A stretch of 64,000 bases of DNA from Sphingobium yanoikuyae (GCF_013001025.1 NZ_CP053021.1:4905001-4969000); one strand, 5' to 3'; positions 1-8,614 are shown, counted from the first letter of the stretch. Notes: generated by a model from the letters alone, not told the origin. Program-made: numbers and translations.

Positions 1-342
1 GAACAGGAACAGGGCAAAGGGCGATACGAACTTGGCCCGCTCGCCATGGATATAGCGGCGCGTCAGCTGTCCGGGGCGCAGCGCCAGCTCGGGCAGGGTG
101 GTGAAGATCTTGCCTTCGAAATGCAGCACGCCATGGGCCAGGTCATGGCCGATCGCGGCAAAGCTGCGGTGCAGATGCGCGGCCTGGCCGCATTCGGGGC
201 AATAATTGCCCGTCACCGCCGTGCCGCAATTCAGGCAGGCGCCATGGCCGGCCTCATGGGCTTCCCCATGGCCCGGCTCGACCGCCCGTGCCAGCATGCC
301 CCCGGTGATCGCGTCACCCGCTGCTTCGATTTCCCCTGTCAT
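1..342 (-). CDS. DUF3667-like zinc-ribbon membrane protein (N-terminal part)
   Basis: Only the first 114 codons are inside the window; the gene runs off the left edge. The visible protein carries a CxxC-x(n)-CxxC zinc ribbon (CLNCGTAVTGNYCPECGQ) followed by a stretch with LALRPGQLTRRYIHGERAKFVSPFALFLF. This combination of an N-terminal zinc ribbon and an R-x-Y-I-x-G-x-R-x-x-Y/F segment leading into a membrane helix is typical of DUF3667 proteins, which have no established function. The start is the ATG at 342-340; no clear Shine-Dalgarno sequence precedes it. Family assignment is from memory of the motif and moderately secure. Confidence 0.75.
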   Translation of the reverse strand, partial: MTGEIEAAGDAITGGMLARAVEPGHGEAHEAGHGACLNCGTAVTGNYCPECGQAAHLHRSFAAIGHDLAHGVLHFEGKIFTTLPELALRPGQLTRRYIHGERAKFVSPFALFLF

Positions 343-357
343 GGGCGGGGACGATAA

Positions 358-376
358 CAAGCGTGTATGACGCTTG
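358..376. promoter_or_regulatory. Short dyad CAAGCGT-N5-ACGCTTG
   Basis: A perfect 7-bp inverted repeat lies just upstream of the minus-strand DUF3667 gene and 197 bp before the TonB receptor start. It could be an operator in the divergent promoter region, but nothing identifies the regulator. Confidence 0.25.
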
Positions 377-572
377 CCAGTCACCTTGGCGCGCGGATCG
401 CATTGTGTTGCATTGTTACAACGCTCGGCAACATTCCGACATGTTCCCATGATGGGCAGGGCGAGCGTCACCGTCCCGCCACAAATCGCGCCTAGCGGCG
501 ATGGCATCCCGGACGGCAGGCGCAGGGGCGCCGCTGTCCCGGACGCAAAAGCAATATTATCGGGGAATAACC

Positions 573-2864
573 TTGTCGAAATTCACTTTCGCACGGTCGG
601 CGCTGCTGCTGACCTCGGCCTTCGGTGCGCTCGCCCTTGGTGGCGTCGCCCATGCGCAGGAAGCGGGCGCTGACGCCGGCCAGCTCGACGAGATCGTCGT
701 GACCGCCGAGCGCCGCTCGGAAAATCTGCAGAAGGTGCCCGTCTCGGTCGGCGTCGTGCAGGGCGATGCGCTGCGCAACCTGACCGCCGGCGGCGGCGAC
801 ATTCTCGAACTCGCCGCCCGCGTGCCCGGCCTTTACGCCGAAACCACCACCGGCCGCATCTTCCCGCGCTTCTACATCCGCGGCCTTGGCAATATCGACT
901 TCTACCTCGGCGCGTCGCAGCCGGTGTCGATCATCCAGGACGATGTCGTGCTGGAGCATGTCGTGCTGAAGTCGAACCCGGTGTTCGACGTCAACCAGGT
1001 GGAAGTGCTGCGCGGCCCGCAGGGTTCGCTGTTCGGCCGCAACACCACGGCGGGCATCATCAAGTTCGACACCATCCGTCCGTCGATGGATTGGGAAGGT
1101 CGCGCCCAGGCCAGCTATGGCAGCTATAACACCGTCACCTTCGACGGCGGCATCGGCGGCCCGATCGTCGCGGACAAGCTCGCCTTCCGCGTCTCGGCCC
1201 TCTACCAGCATCGCGACGACTGGGTCGACAACACCTACACCGGCCCCAGCGCCGACGGCACTGTGTCGCCGAAGAAGGACGCGATGGGCGGCTATAATGA
1301 GAAGGACGTGCGCCTTCAGCTGCTGATGACACCGACCGAAAATGTCTCGATGCTGACCAGCGTTCATGCGCGCGACTATGACGGCACCTCGACCATCTTC
1401 CACCGCGCCGGCCTCACCAAGGGCAGCAACAGCGTGTCGGGCGAACCCCGCTCGAAGATCGCCCTCGACGAAGCGATGAACAACCCGCAGGCCTACAAGA
1501 CCTATGGCGCGTCGGAAAATATCGCGATCGACATGGGCCCCGTCACCCTGACCTCGATCACCGCCTATGAAACCACGTCGGGCTACAGCCGTGGTGACAC
1601 CGATGGCGGCGCGGGTGCGGATTATCCGGTGAACGGCGTGGCCAACGGCTTCGGCCAGAGCCAGGGCAATGTCCGTGATCTTGACCAGCTGACCCAGGAA
1701 GTCCGCCTCGCCAGCAACGGCGACAGTGCCTTCAAGTGGCAGGTCGGCGGCATGTATTTCGACAGCCGCGACACCACCGACTTCTACCAGCGCGCCTATT
1801 TCCTGACCGGCACCGCCAACAATCCCAACAACTGGGTGCGTCTGCGCAACAAGAATGAAAGCTGGGGCCTGTTCGGCCAAGCGAGCTACGAAGTGGTACC
1901 GGGCCTGACCATCACCGCTGGCGGCCGCTACACCAAGGACACGAAGGAAACCCGTCTGGTCCGCGCCACCGCCAATGCGGCGGGCGTCTCGACCTATGCC
2001 GGCCGTCGCTATGTGAAGCTGACCGGCAAGGAACCGAGCTGGGACGTCAGCGCCCTGTATGAAGTCAGCCCCGAGGTCAGCCTCTACGCCCGCGTCGCGC
2101 GCGGCTTCCGTGGCCCGACCATCCAGGGCCGCTCGGCGGTGTTCAACAGCGACTTCACCACGGCGGATTCGGAAACGATCATGTCGTACGAAGGCGGCAT
2201 CAAGACCAACCTGCTGGGCAACCGCCTGCGCTTCAACCTGTCGGGCTTCGCCTGGAAGGTGAAGGACATCCAGCTCAACGGCAATGACGTGAACGGCAAT
2301 GGCGTGTTGTTCAACGCCGACGCCGCCAAGGCCTATGGCCTGGAAGCCGATCTGGAAGCGCGTCCGTTCGACAATCTCACTTTGTCGGCCGGCCTCAGCC
2401 TGCTGCACAGCGAGATCAACGACAAGAATGTCTATGCCCAGGTCTGCACGCTGAACAGCGTGGTCGTCTGCACCGTGGAAGACCCGACCGTCACCAACGC
2501 GCGCGGCGTCTTTGCCCAGATCGACGGCAACCCGCTGCCCAACGCGCCGAAATACACTGCCAACATCGCGGCTCGTTATGACGTGCCGCTGGGCAATGGT
2601 GGCAAGATCTTCGCGGCGACCGACTGGAACATCCAGGGCTACACCAACTTCGTCCTCTACAAGACGAAGGAGTTCTACTCGAAGGGTGACTTCGAAGGCG
2701 GCCTGAAGATCGGCTACACCGCGCCGGACGGCAAGTACGAGATCGCCGCCTTCGCCCGCAACATCACGGGCGAGAAGAATATGAAGGGCGTGATCGAAAA
2801 CTATATGGCGCCGGTGTTCAACGAACCCCGCATCATCGGCGTGTCCTTGAGCGGCAAGCTGTAA
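573..2864 (+). CDS. TonB-dependent outer-membrane receptor
   Basis: A 763-residue receptor for active uptake across the outer membrane, powered by TonB-ExbB-ExbD (a set is encoded at 52.3-54.9 kb). The N-terminus is a signal peptide ending at AHA-QE. It is followed by the TonB box QLDEIVVTAERR, then a plug domain (QVEVLRGPQGSLFGRNTTAGIIKF) and a long beta-barrel that ends in SLSGKL. I place the start at TTG 573, because GGGGA lies 6 nt upstream and the signal peptide starts there; a longer in-frame reading from 501 would put about 24 non-signal residues first. The substrate cannot be told from the sequence. No FecA-type signalling extension or adjacent sigma/anti-sigma pair is present. Confidence 0.93.
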   Translation: MSKFTFARSALLLTSAFGALALGGVAHAQEAGADAGQLDEIVVTAERRSENLQKVPVSVGVVQGDALRNLTAGGGDILELAARVPGLYAETTTGRIFPRFYIRGLGNIDFYLGASQPVSIIQDDVVLEHVVLKSNPVFDVNQVEVLRGPQGSLFGRNTTAGIIKFDTIRPSMDWEGRAQASYGSYNTVTFDGGIGGPIVADKLAFRVSALYQHRDDWVDNTYTGPSADGTVSPKKDAMGGYNEKDVRLQLLMTPTENVSMLTSVHARDYDGTSTIFHRAGLTKGSNSVSGEPRSKIALDEAMNNPQAYKTYGASENIAIDMGPVTLTSITAYETTSGYSRGDTDGGAGADYPVNGVANGFGQSQGNVRDLDQLTQEVRLASNGDSAFKWQVGGMYFDSRDTTDFYQRAYFLTGTANNPNNWVRLRNKNESWGLFGQASYEVVPGLTITAGGRYTKDTKETRLVRATANAAGVSTYAGRRYVKLTGKEPSWDVSALYEVSPEVSLYARVARGFRGPTIQGRSAVFNSDFTTADSETIMSYEGGIKTNLLGNRLRFNLSGFAWKVKDIQLNGNDVNGNGVLFNADAAKAYGLEADLEARPFDNLTLSAGLSLLHSEINDKNVYAQVCTLNSVVVCTVEDPTVTNARGVFAQIDGNPLPNAPKYTANIAARYDVPLGNGGKIFAATDWNIQGYTNFVLYKTKEFYSKGDFEGGLKIGYTAPDGKYEIAAFARNITGEKNMKGVIENYMAPVFNEPRIIGVSLSGKL

Positions 2865-2878
2865 AACCGAAGGTTATT

Positions 2879-2903
2879 CCTCCCCATGTTCAGCATGGGG
2901 AGG
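2879..2903. repeat. Palindromic repeat copy A (half unit)
   Basis: A perfect 10-bp stem CCTCCCCATG / CATGGGGAGG with a TTCAG loop, followed by GGGGC. It is the first hairpin of the double-hairpin repeat seen in full at 3290, 3699 and 59606; the second hairpin (GGACC...GGTGGAGGGG) is missing here. Confidence 0.75.
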
Positions 2904-2911
2904 GGGCTACG

Positions 2912-2948
2912 AAAAAGGCGCGTCATCCATTAGGTGGCGCGCCCTTTT
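2912..2948. terminator. Bidirectional terminator between receptor and 2953 gene
   Basis: AAAA-GGCGCG pairs with CGCGCC-(C)-TTTT across a 15-nt loop, giving a stem with A and T tracts on either side. It sits between two convergent genes and could end both transcripts. The single-base bulge lowers certainty. Confidence 0.55.
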
Positions 2949-2952
2949 CATA

Positions 2953-3201
2953 TCAGCTTGGCTTGGTGGTGGGCATGGCTTCCGTCCAATCCGGGCTACG
3001 TGGCATCACACGTCCCATGGTCCAGCTTGATTCCAGCCGTACCAAGGGATTGGGCGCACACCATATCTCGCCGCTGTCGGACAGACCCGTCACCCAGATC
3101 AGATTATGCTCCTGCCCATAGTCGATGACGGCAAAGGCATAACCCTTGCCCTTGCCTTCGATGGTGACGGGCAAAAGCGGTTCGAGCTGCGTGAAGGCCA
3201 T
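2953..3201 (-). CDS. Small conserved-looking hypothetical protein, 82 aa
   Basis: I do not recognise a named family. The protein begins MAFTQLEPLLPVTIEGKGKG and continues with AVIDYGQEHNLIWVT and GEIWCAPNPLVR, a compact beta-rich soluble sequence without signal peptide or membrane segment. The ATG at 3201 is preferred over an upstream ATG at 3231 because GGAG lies 7 nt before it. Similar short proteins with an IDYG-EHNLIWV core occur in sphingomonad genomes, to my recollection as proteins of unknown function. It is convergent with the TonB receptor and 71 nt upstream of the DUF559 gene's stop, read on the same strand. Confidence 0.6.
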   Translation of the reverse strand: MAFTQLEPLLPVTIEGKGKGYAFAVIDYGQEHNLIWVTGLSDSGEIWCAPNPLVRLESSWTMGRVMPRSPDWTEAMPTTKPS

Positions 3202-3272
3202 GGGTGAACTCCGGCTTGGGGTGCCGGACATAATGCGGGGGAAGGGGCGGGGTTCCGGGCGTTTAATCGAGA

Positions 3273-3689
3273 TCAGCCACTTACTTGATCCTCCCCATCG
3301 TCAGATGGGGAGGGGGACCGCTCGCGTAGCGAGTGGTGGAGGGGAAATGCGCAATGGTCGAGAATAAGCCGCCCCACCGCATCAAAATCCCTGAAGATAT
3401 CTACGGCCCGAACCCGCAGCACGCGATACCCTTGCGCCTGCAACCAGCCATTGCGCTGCGCATCATGCGCAACCTGTTCGGCGATATCATGGCCGCTGCC
3501 ATCCACGTCGATCGCCAGCCGCGCCAAGGGACAATAGAAATCCAGTATATAGGGACCGGCCGGATGTTGCCGCCGGAATTTGAGGCCATCGGGCCTGCGG
3601 CGCAGCCATTGCCACAACGCCACTTCGGGTGGGGAGAGGGCGCGGCGTAGGTTGCGCGCCTTCTCTACGGTTTCGCGTTTCGGGGGCAT
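3273..3689 (-). CDS. DUF559 domain protein (Vsr/restriction-endonuclease-like fold)
   Basis: A 138-residue protein with the DUF559 hallmarks: RNLRRALSPPEVALWQWLR, then KFRRQHPAGPYILDFYCPLARLAIDVDGSGH and GYRVLRVRAVDI. The LDFYCP...IDVDG segment holds the acidic residues of a PD-(D/E)xK-like nuclease core, as in very-short-patch repair enzymes; nuclease activity itself is an inference. The gene is embedded in palindromic repeats. The Shine-Dalgarno GGAGGGG, 9 nt before the ATG at 3689, is the end of repeat copy C. The last codons (PLHHSLRERSPSPSDDGED) are translated from repeat copy B. No partner methylase or mismatch-repair gene is adjacent. Confidence 0.85.
   Translation of the reverse strand: MPPKRETVEKARNLRRALSPPEVALWQWLRRRPDGLKFRRQHPAGPYILDFYCPLARLAIDVDGSGHDIAEQVAHDAQRNGWLQAQGYRVLRVRAVDIFRDFDAVGRLILDHCAFPLHHSLRERSPSPSDDGEDQVSG
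3290..3344 (+). repeat. Palindromic double-hairpin repeat copy B
   Basis: First hairpin CCTCCCCATC / GATGGGGAGG with a 4-nt loop; then GGGGA; then second hairpin CCGCTCGC-GTA-GCGAGTGG (8 bp, one G-T pair); then TGGAGGGG. It lies inside the 3' end of the DUF559 coding sequence, in opposite orientation to copy C. Confidence 0.85.
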
Positions 3690-3698
3690 TGTCTATTT

Positions 3699-3748
3699 CC
3701 CCTCCACCGGCTTCGCCGGTCCCCCTCCCCAAGCCAAGCTTGGGGAGG
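3699..3748 (-). repeat. Palindromic double-hairpin repeat copy C
   Basis: Read on the minus strand it is CCTCCCCAAGC / GCTTGGGGAGG (11-bp stem, 3-nt loop), GGGGG, then ACCGGC-GAA-GCCGGT, then GGAGGGG. It begins 10 nt upstream of the DUF559 start codon and supplies that gene's ribosome binding site. It also lies immediately after the 3' end of the fumarase gene. Confidence 0.85.
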
Positions 3749-3759
3749 ATTAGGCAAGC

Positions 3760-5280
3760 TTACGCCCCTTCGAGCAGCTTTTCTTGTCTGATCTTCTCCT
3801 GCCACACCAGCGGGGCGAGGCGGTGGACATTCTGGCCTTCGCTATCGACGGCGACGGTGGCGGGCATGTCCTCCACCGTGAACTCGTAGATCGCTTCCAT
3901 GCCCAGATCCTCGAAGCCCACGACCTTGGCTTCCTTGATCGCGCGCGCGACCAGATAGGCTGCGCCGCCGACCGCCATCAGATAGGCGCTCTTGTGCTTG
4001 GCGATGCTGTCGGTGGCGGCCGGGCCGCGCTCGGCCTTGCCGACGCAGGCGGCCAGCCCCTGTTCCAGCATCATGTCCATGAACTTGTCCATGCGGGTCG
4101 CGGTGGTCGGGCCAGCCGGGCCGACCACTTCGTCGCGCACCGGATCGACCGGGCCGACATAATAGATCACGCGGCCCTTGAAATCGACCGGCAGGGTCTC
4201 GCCCTTCTCCAGCATGTCGGCGATCCGCTTGTGCGCGGCGTCGCGGCCGGTCAGCATCTTGCCGTTCAGCAGCAGGCGGTCGCCATGCTTCCAGCCCTGC
4301 ACCTGTTCCGGCGTCAGCGTGTCGAGATCGACGCGGATCGCTTCCTTGCTCGGCTTCCAGTCGACCTGCGGCCATTCGGACAGCTTGGGCGCTTCCAGAT
4401 AGGCCGGGCCGGACCCGTCGAGGGTGAAATGCGCGTGGCGGGTCGCGGCGCAGTTCGGGATCATCGCCACCGGCTTGCCCGCCGCATGGCAGGGATAGTC
4501 GTGGATCTTGATGTCCAGCACGGTGGCAAGGCCGCCCAGGCCCTGCGCGCCGATGCCCAGCGCATTGACCTTGTCGAACAGCTCGATGCGCAGTTCCTCG
4601 ATCTTGTTCTGCGGGCCGCGCGCCTTGAGCTCGCCCATGTCGATCGGGTCCATCAGGCTTTCCTTGGCCAGCGCCACGGCCTTTTCCGCGGTGCCGCCGA
4701 TGCCGATGCCCAGCATGCCCGGCGGGCACCAACCCGCGCCCATCTGCGGCACCATTTCCAGCACCCAGTCGACGATCGAATCGCTGGGGTTCATCATCTT
4801 GAACTTGGTCTTGTTCTCGCTGCCGCCGCCCTTGGCCGCGACGTCGATGATCACCTTGTTGCCCGGCACCATTTCCACGTTCAGCACGCAGGGCGTGTTG
4901 TCCTTGGTATTCTGGCGCGAGAAAGCCGGATCCTTCAAGATCGAGGCGCGCAGGCGGTTTTCGGGGTTGAGGTACGCCTTGCGCACACCCTCGTCGATCA
5001 CCTCCTGCATGGAGCGGCTATTGTCGTCCAGCCGGCACTCCATGCCCCACTTCACGAACACATTGACGATGCCGGTGTCCTGGCAGATCGGGCGGTGGCC
5101 TTCGGCGCACATGCGGCTGTTGGTCAGAATCTGGGCGATGGCGTCCTTCGCCGCCGGATTGGCTTCGGCCTCATAGGCCTTACCCAGTGCCCGGATATAA
5201 TCCATCGGGTGATAGTAGGAAATGAACTGGAGTGCGTCGGCGACGCTCTCGATGAGGTCGGCGGTCTTGATGACGGTCAT
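3760..5280 (-). CDS. fumA: Class I (iron-sulfur) fumarate hydratase
   Basis: A 506-residue single-chain class I fumarase converting fumarate to L-malate in the TCA cycle. The N-terminal (alpha-like) and C-terminal (beta-like) regions are fused in one polypeptide. Three cysteines match the 4Fe-4S ligands: C66 (RPICQDTG), C185 (GWCPPGM) and C277 (IPNCAATRH); the 119-residue spacing between the first two equals that in E. coli FumA. The C-terminal region has GPAGPTTATRMDKFMD. The start ATG at 5280 follows GGGA-N9. The alternative, L(+)-tartrate dehydratase, is usually split into two subunits, so fumarase is favoured. Being an oxygen-labile type, it contrasts with class II FumC. Confidence 0.93.
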   Translation of the reverse strand: MTVIKTADLIESVADALQFISYYHPMDYIRALGKAYEAEANPAAKDAIAQILTNSRMCAEGHRPICQDTGIVNVFVKWGMECRLDDNSRSMQEVIDEGVRKAYLNPENRLRASILKDPAFSRQNTKDNTPCVLNVEMVPGNKVIIDVAAKGGGSENKTKFKMMNPSDSIVDWVLEMVPQMGAGWCPPGMLGIGIGGTAEKAVALAKESLMDPIDMGELKARGPQNKIEELRIELFDKVNALGIGAQGLGGLATVLDIKIHDYPCHAAGKPVAMIPNCAATRHAHFTLDGSGPAYLEAPKLSEWPQVDWKPSKEAIRVDLDTLTPEQVQGWKHGDRLLLNGKMLTGRDAAHKRIADMLEKGETLPVDFKGRVIYYVGPVDPVRDEVVGPAGPTTATRMDKFMDMMLEQGLAACVGKAERGPAATDSIAKHKSAYLMAVGGAAYLVARAIKEAKVVGFEDLGMEAIYEFTVEDMPATVAVDSEGQNVHRLAPLVWQEKIRQEKLLEGA

Positions 5281-5381
5281 CTACCCTGGTCCCTATTCTT
5301 GCGGCCCGCCTCTGCACGGCAGGTCCCTGCAAGGCGGGGCTATAGGCCTTTGAGACGATGAGTCCAGAAGAGGGTTGCGGT

Positions 5382-6038
5382 TCAGGACGCAAGCGGCCCG
5401 TCGGCAAAGGGAAAATTCTGCCACCAGGGCTGCATGTCGCGCAGCACACGGGCAAAGCTGGGCCGCGCCTCCAGCCGGTCGAGATAGGCGCCCAGCACCG
5501 GGTGGCCGGCGCGCAGCGGCACGATCCTGTCGGCATAATAAAGCGAGGGCGCCGCCGCGCAGTCGGCCAGCGACAGATGATCGCCCGCCGCCCAGCTCCG
5601 CCCCGCCAGCCGATCCTCCAGCAATGCATAGATGCTGCGCAGCGCCGCCACATTGGCCGTCACGCCATGGGGATCGCGCGCCTCCTCGGGCCGCAACCGG
5701 TCGGCGACCAGCGCCTGCATCGGCCCCATCACATAATTGTCGAATAGCCGGTCCATCAGCCGCACCTCGATCGCCGCGTCGCCATCGACCGGGATCGGGC
5801 GGAAGGTGCCGGGTTCGTGCCGGCCCAGATATTCGACGATGATGCTTGCCTCCGCGATCGTCGCGCCGCGCACCGGGTCGTGCAGCACGGGGAATTTGCC
5901 GAGCGGCCAGAGCACCTGCCATTCGGCTAGCGCCGCCGCATCCTCCAGGATGCGCGGGGTGAAGGGCGTGCCATTTTCATGAAAGGCGATCAGCACCTTC
6001 CAGCAATAGGAGGAGAGGGGATGGTAATAGAGGATCAT
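5382..6038 (-). CDS. Glutathione S-transferase family protein
   Basis: A 218-residue cytosolic GST. The N-terminal thioredoxin-like domain has YYHPLSSYCWKVLIAFHENG, then GKFPVLHD and the glutathione-binding EASIIVEYL motif. The C-terminal helical domain has HLSLADCAAAPSLYYAD, the conserved N-capping region. Tyr/Ser/Cys residues near position 10 are all possible catalytic candidates. The ATG at 6038 has GGGAGG 5 nt upstream, which rules out the much longer in-frame upstream reading. Substrate unknown. Confidence 0.9.
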   Translation of the reverse strand: MILYYHPLSSYCWKVLIAFHENGTPFTPRILEDAAALAEWQVLWPLGKFPVLHDPVRGATIAEASIIVEYLGRHEPGTFRPIPVDGDAAIEVRLMDRLFDNYVMGPMQALVADRLRPEEARDPHGVTANVAALRSIYALLEDRLAGRSWAAGDHLSLADCAAAPSLYYADRIVPLRAGHPVLGAYLDRLEARPSFARVLRDMQPWWQNFPFADGPLAS

Positions 6039-6388
6039 GCCTGCCTCCCGATCGCTGCGGATGGATTCGCCCGCCTTCCCATCATCATAGCGTATCGCGC
6101 GGTGATATGCAGGGGGACGATAAAGGCAGCGATTCAACAGATTGTGGTCGCGTCCGCGCCTCTGCCCCCATGTCATGATTTTGTCGCCGATTGCGCGACG
6201 CGCGCATTTGCGTGGCAAGACAAATTTATTTTTTAATTTCATGGGCCCCCCTTGTCTTTTCCAAGGCCCTTGGAAGTCCGCGCGTCGCTGCGCTATGGGG
6301 TGGCGCGTCAGCGACGAAGCGAATCCAGGCGTCGATGAACCGAGTCCCCGAACTGTCATTTACCCTCTTGCGTGTCGGCGGGGCTGTG
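6039..6388. other. Gene-free region upstream of nrdA
   Basis: About 560 bp separate the GST start from the nrdA start. This part holds an AT-rich patch at 6222-6240 and a 7-bp dyad TCCAAGG-C-CCTTGGA at 6260-6274. A possible promoter, TTGCGT (6368) with ACTATC 17 nt later, overlaps the first NrdR-like box. Short open frames here have no ribosome binding sites and look non-coding. Confidence 0.4.
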
Positions 6389-6436
6389 GCACTATCTGTG
6401 GTATCGGGACCAAGGGGGTCACCCAATAGATTGTGA
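6389..6436 (+). promoter_or_regulatory. Tandem NrdR-box-like sites upstream of nrdA
   Basis: Two 16-mers, 6389-6404 (GCACTATCTGTGGTAT) and 6421-6436 (ACCCAATAGATTGTGA), resemble the NrdR consensus acaCwAtATaTwGtgt. By my count the second matches about 13 of 16 positions and the first about 11. They are 32 bp apart, close to the three-helical-turn spacing known for functional NrdR box pairs. The repressor NrdR would bind both and control the nrdA-nrdB genes in response to the dATP/ATP state. The boxes lie 166-213 bp upstream of the nrdA start. Confidence 0.6.
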
Positions 6437-6601
6437 TTGCATTGTCGGACCTGCTTCCGGCGATACGGGGCTTTTGTCCTTGCGATCGGATCGGTTGACC
6501 CCATTTCTGTCCCGGCCCGATCGGGTTCATGCTATGATGCCTGGGTGCGCCCCGGCATTGCTGGACCGAATCGAACGGAACAGGAACAATCGGGGGCTCG
6601 C

Positions 6602-8539
6602 ATGGACTTTCGAGATAGTGAACAAGGTGGAAACGGCGACGTGGCGACGGTAATGGACGAGCGTATCGAGGATCTGGTGGACAAGGCCGAGCCCAAGGCT
6701 GCCAAGGGCAAGGCGACCGAGTCCGCGTCGTCCAAGATTCATGAGCGTCGCTTTCATGTCGTGACGGATTCGTCGCGCGATGCGCTGCTGACCGAATTCG
6801 GCAAGGATACGCTGAACGATCGCTATCTGCTGCCCGGCGAGAGCTATCAGGATCTGTTCGCCCGCGTCGCCGCCGCCTATTCGGACGATGCCGATCATGC
6901 GCAGCGCGTCTATGACTATATCTCCAAGCTCTGGTTCATGCCGGCGACGCCCGTGCTGTCGAACGGCGGCACCGGCCGCGGCCTGCCGATCAGCTGCTAT
7001 CTGAACTCGGTCGATGACAGCCTGGAAGGCATCGTCAACACCTGGAACGAGAATGTCTGGCTCGCCTCGCGCGGCGGCGGCATCGGCACCTATTGGGGCA
7101 GCGTGCGCGGCATCGGTGAGCCGGTTGGCCTCAATGGCAAGACCAGCGGCATCATCCCCTTCGTCCGCGTGATGGATTCGCTGACCTTGGCGATCAGCCA
7201 GGGCTCGCTGCGTCGCGGCTCGGCCGCCTGCTATCTCGACGTCTCCCACCCGGAGATCGAGGAGTTCCTGGAAATCCGCAAGACGAGCGGCGACTTCAAC
7301 CGCAAGGCGCTCAACCTGCACCATGGCGTGCTGCTGACCGACGAGTTCATGGAAGCGGTGCGCGACGGCAGTGATTTCAACCTGCGTAGCCCCAAGGACC
7401 AGTCGGTGCGCGGCACCGTCAATGCCCGCGCGCTGTTCCAGAAGCTGGTCGAGGTCCGCCTCGCCACCGGCGAGCCCTATATCGTCTTCTCCGACACGGT
7501 GAACCGGATGATGCCCAAGCATCACCGCGACCTGGGACTCAAGGTCTCGACGTCGAACCTCTGCTCGGAAATCACCCTGCCGACGGGTCGCGACCATCTC
7601 GGCCAGGATCGCACGGCGGTCTGCTGCCTCTCCTCGATGAACCTGGAAACCTGGGATCAGTGGAAGGATCACCCGACCTTCGCGGAAGACATCATGCGCT
7701 TCCTCGACAATGTGCTGCAGGACTATATCGACCGCGCCCCGCCGGAAATGGCGCGTGCCAAATATAGCGCCAGCCGCGAACGCTCGGTCGGCCTGGGCGT
7801 CATGGGCTTCCACAGCTTCCTGCAGGCACGCGGCATTCCGTTCGAAGGCGCCATGGCCAAGTCGTGGAACCTGCGCATCTTCAAGCATATCAATGCCAAG
7901 GTGAACGAGGCGTCGATGATGCTGGCGCAGGAGCGCGGGCCGTGCCCCGACGCCGCCGACCAGGGCGTTATGGAGCGCTTCTCCTGCAAGATGGCGATCG
8001 CGCCGACCGCGTCGATCTCGATCATCTGCGGCGGCACCTCGGCCTGTATCGAGCCGATCCCGGCGAACATCTACACCCACAAGACGCTCTCGGGCAGCTT
8101 CGCGGTGAAGAATCCCTATCTGGAAAAGCTGCTGGTCGAAAAGGCCAAGGATTCGAGCGCCGTATGGAACTCGATCCTGGAACGCGGCGGCTCGGTCCAG
8201 CATCTCGACTTCCTGACCCAGGAAGAAAAGGATGTGTACAAGACCAGCTTCGAGATCGACCAGCGCTGGCTGCTCGAACTGGCGGCCGATCGCACCCCCT
8301 ATATCGATCAGGCCCAGTCGCTGAACCTGTTCATCCCGGCCGATGTCGAGAAGTGGGATCTGCTGATGCTCCACTTCCGCGCCTGGGAACTGGGCATCAA
8401 GTCGCTCTATTATCTGCGCTCCAAGTCGGTGCAGCGCGCTGGCTTTGCCGGTGGCGTGGAAGCGGACAACACGATCGACGCCCCCAAGTTCGAGATCGGC
8501 GAGACCACCGACTATGACGAGTGCCTCGCCTGCCAGTGA
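6602..8539 (+). CDS. nrdA: Class I ribonucleotide reductase, large (alpha) subunit
   Basis: A 645-residue catalytic subunit that reduces ribonucleoside diphosphates to deoxyribonucleotides. The key residues are present: C132 (PISCYLN, partner cysteine), N319-L-C321-S-E323 (thiyl-radical cysteine with its Asn and Glu), C341 (AVCCLSSMN, second partner), and the C-terminal redox pair C641-x-x-C644 (DECLACQ). The protein begins about 100 residues later than E. coli NrdA and lacks the N-terminal ATP-cone. The start ATG at 6602 follows GGGGG and gives a natural length; 55 further in-frame upstream codons look non-coding. A small membrane protein gene and nrdB follow. Confidence 0.95.
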   Translation: MDFRDSEQGGNGDVATVMDERIEDLVDKAEPKAAKGKATESASSKIHERRFHVVTDSSRDALLTEFGKDTLNDRYLLPGESYQDLFARVAAAYSDDADHAQRVYDYISKLWFMPATPVLSNGGTGRGLPISCYLNSVDDSLEGIVNTWNENVWLASRGGGIGTYWGSVRGIGEPVGLNGKTSGIIPFVRVMDSLTLAISQGSLRRGSAACYLDVSHPEIEEFLEIRKTSGDFNRKALNLHHGVLLTDEFMEAVRDGSDFNLRSPKDQSVRGTVNARALFQKLVEVRLATGEPYIVFSDTVNRMMPKHHRDLGLKVSTSNLCSEITLPTGRDHLGQDRTAVCCLSSMNLETWDQWKDHPTFAEDIMRFLDNVLQDYIDRAPPEMARAKYSASRERSVGLGVMGFHSFLQARGIPFEGAMAKSWNLRIFKHINAKVNEASMMLAQERGPCPDAADQGVMERFSCKMAIAPTASISIICGGTSACIEPIPANIYTHKTLSGSFAVKNPYLEKLLVEKAKDSSAVWNSILERGGSVQHLDFLTQEEKDVYKTSFEIDQRWLLELAADRTPYIDQAQSLNLFIPADVEKWDLLMLHFRAWELGIKSLYYLRSKSVQRAGFAGGVEADNTIDAPKFEIGETTDYDECLACQ

Positions 8540-8614
8540 CGCCGGTCTGACCTGGGCACGTGCGGCGGTTCAAAGCCGTTGCATCGCCCGGAAGGACGGG
8601 ACGGAGACGATCGC

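Noticed and set aside
492..2408. Long minus-strand open frame (638 codons) opposite the TonB receptor
   Set aside because: It has no start signal, and its His/Val/Ala/Arg-rich composition is what a GC-rich gene gives in its antisense frame; the plus-strand receptor has full family motifs.
6527..8374. Long minus-strand open frame opposite nrdA
   Set aside because: Shadow of nrdA with no recognisable domain; nrdA carries all catalytic residues.
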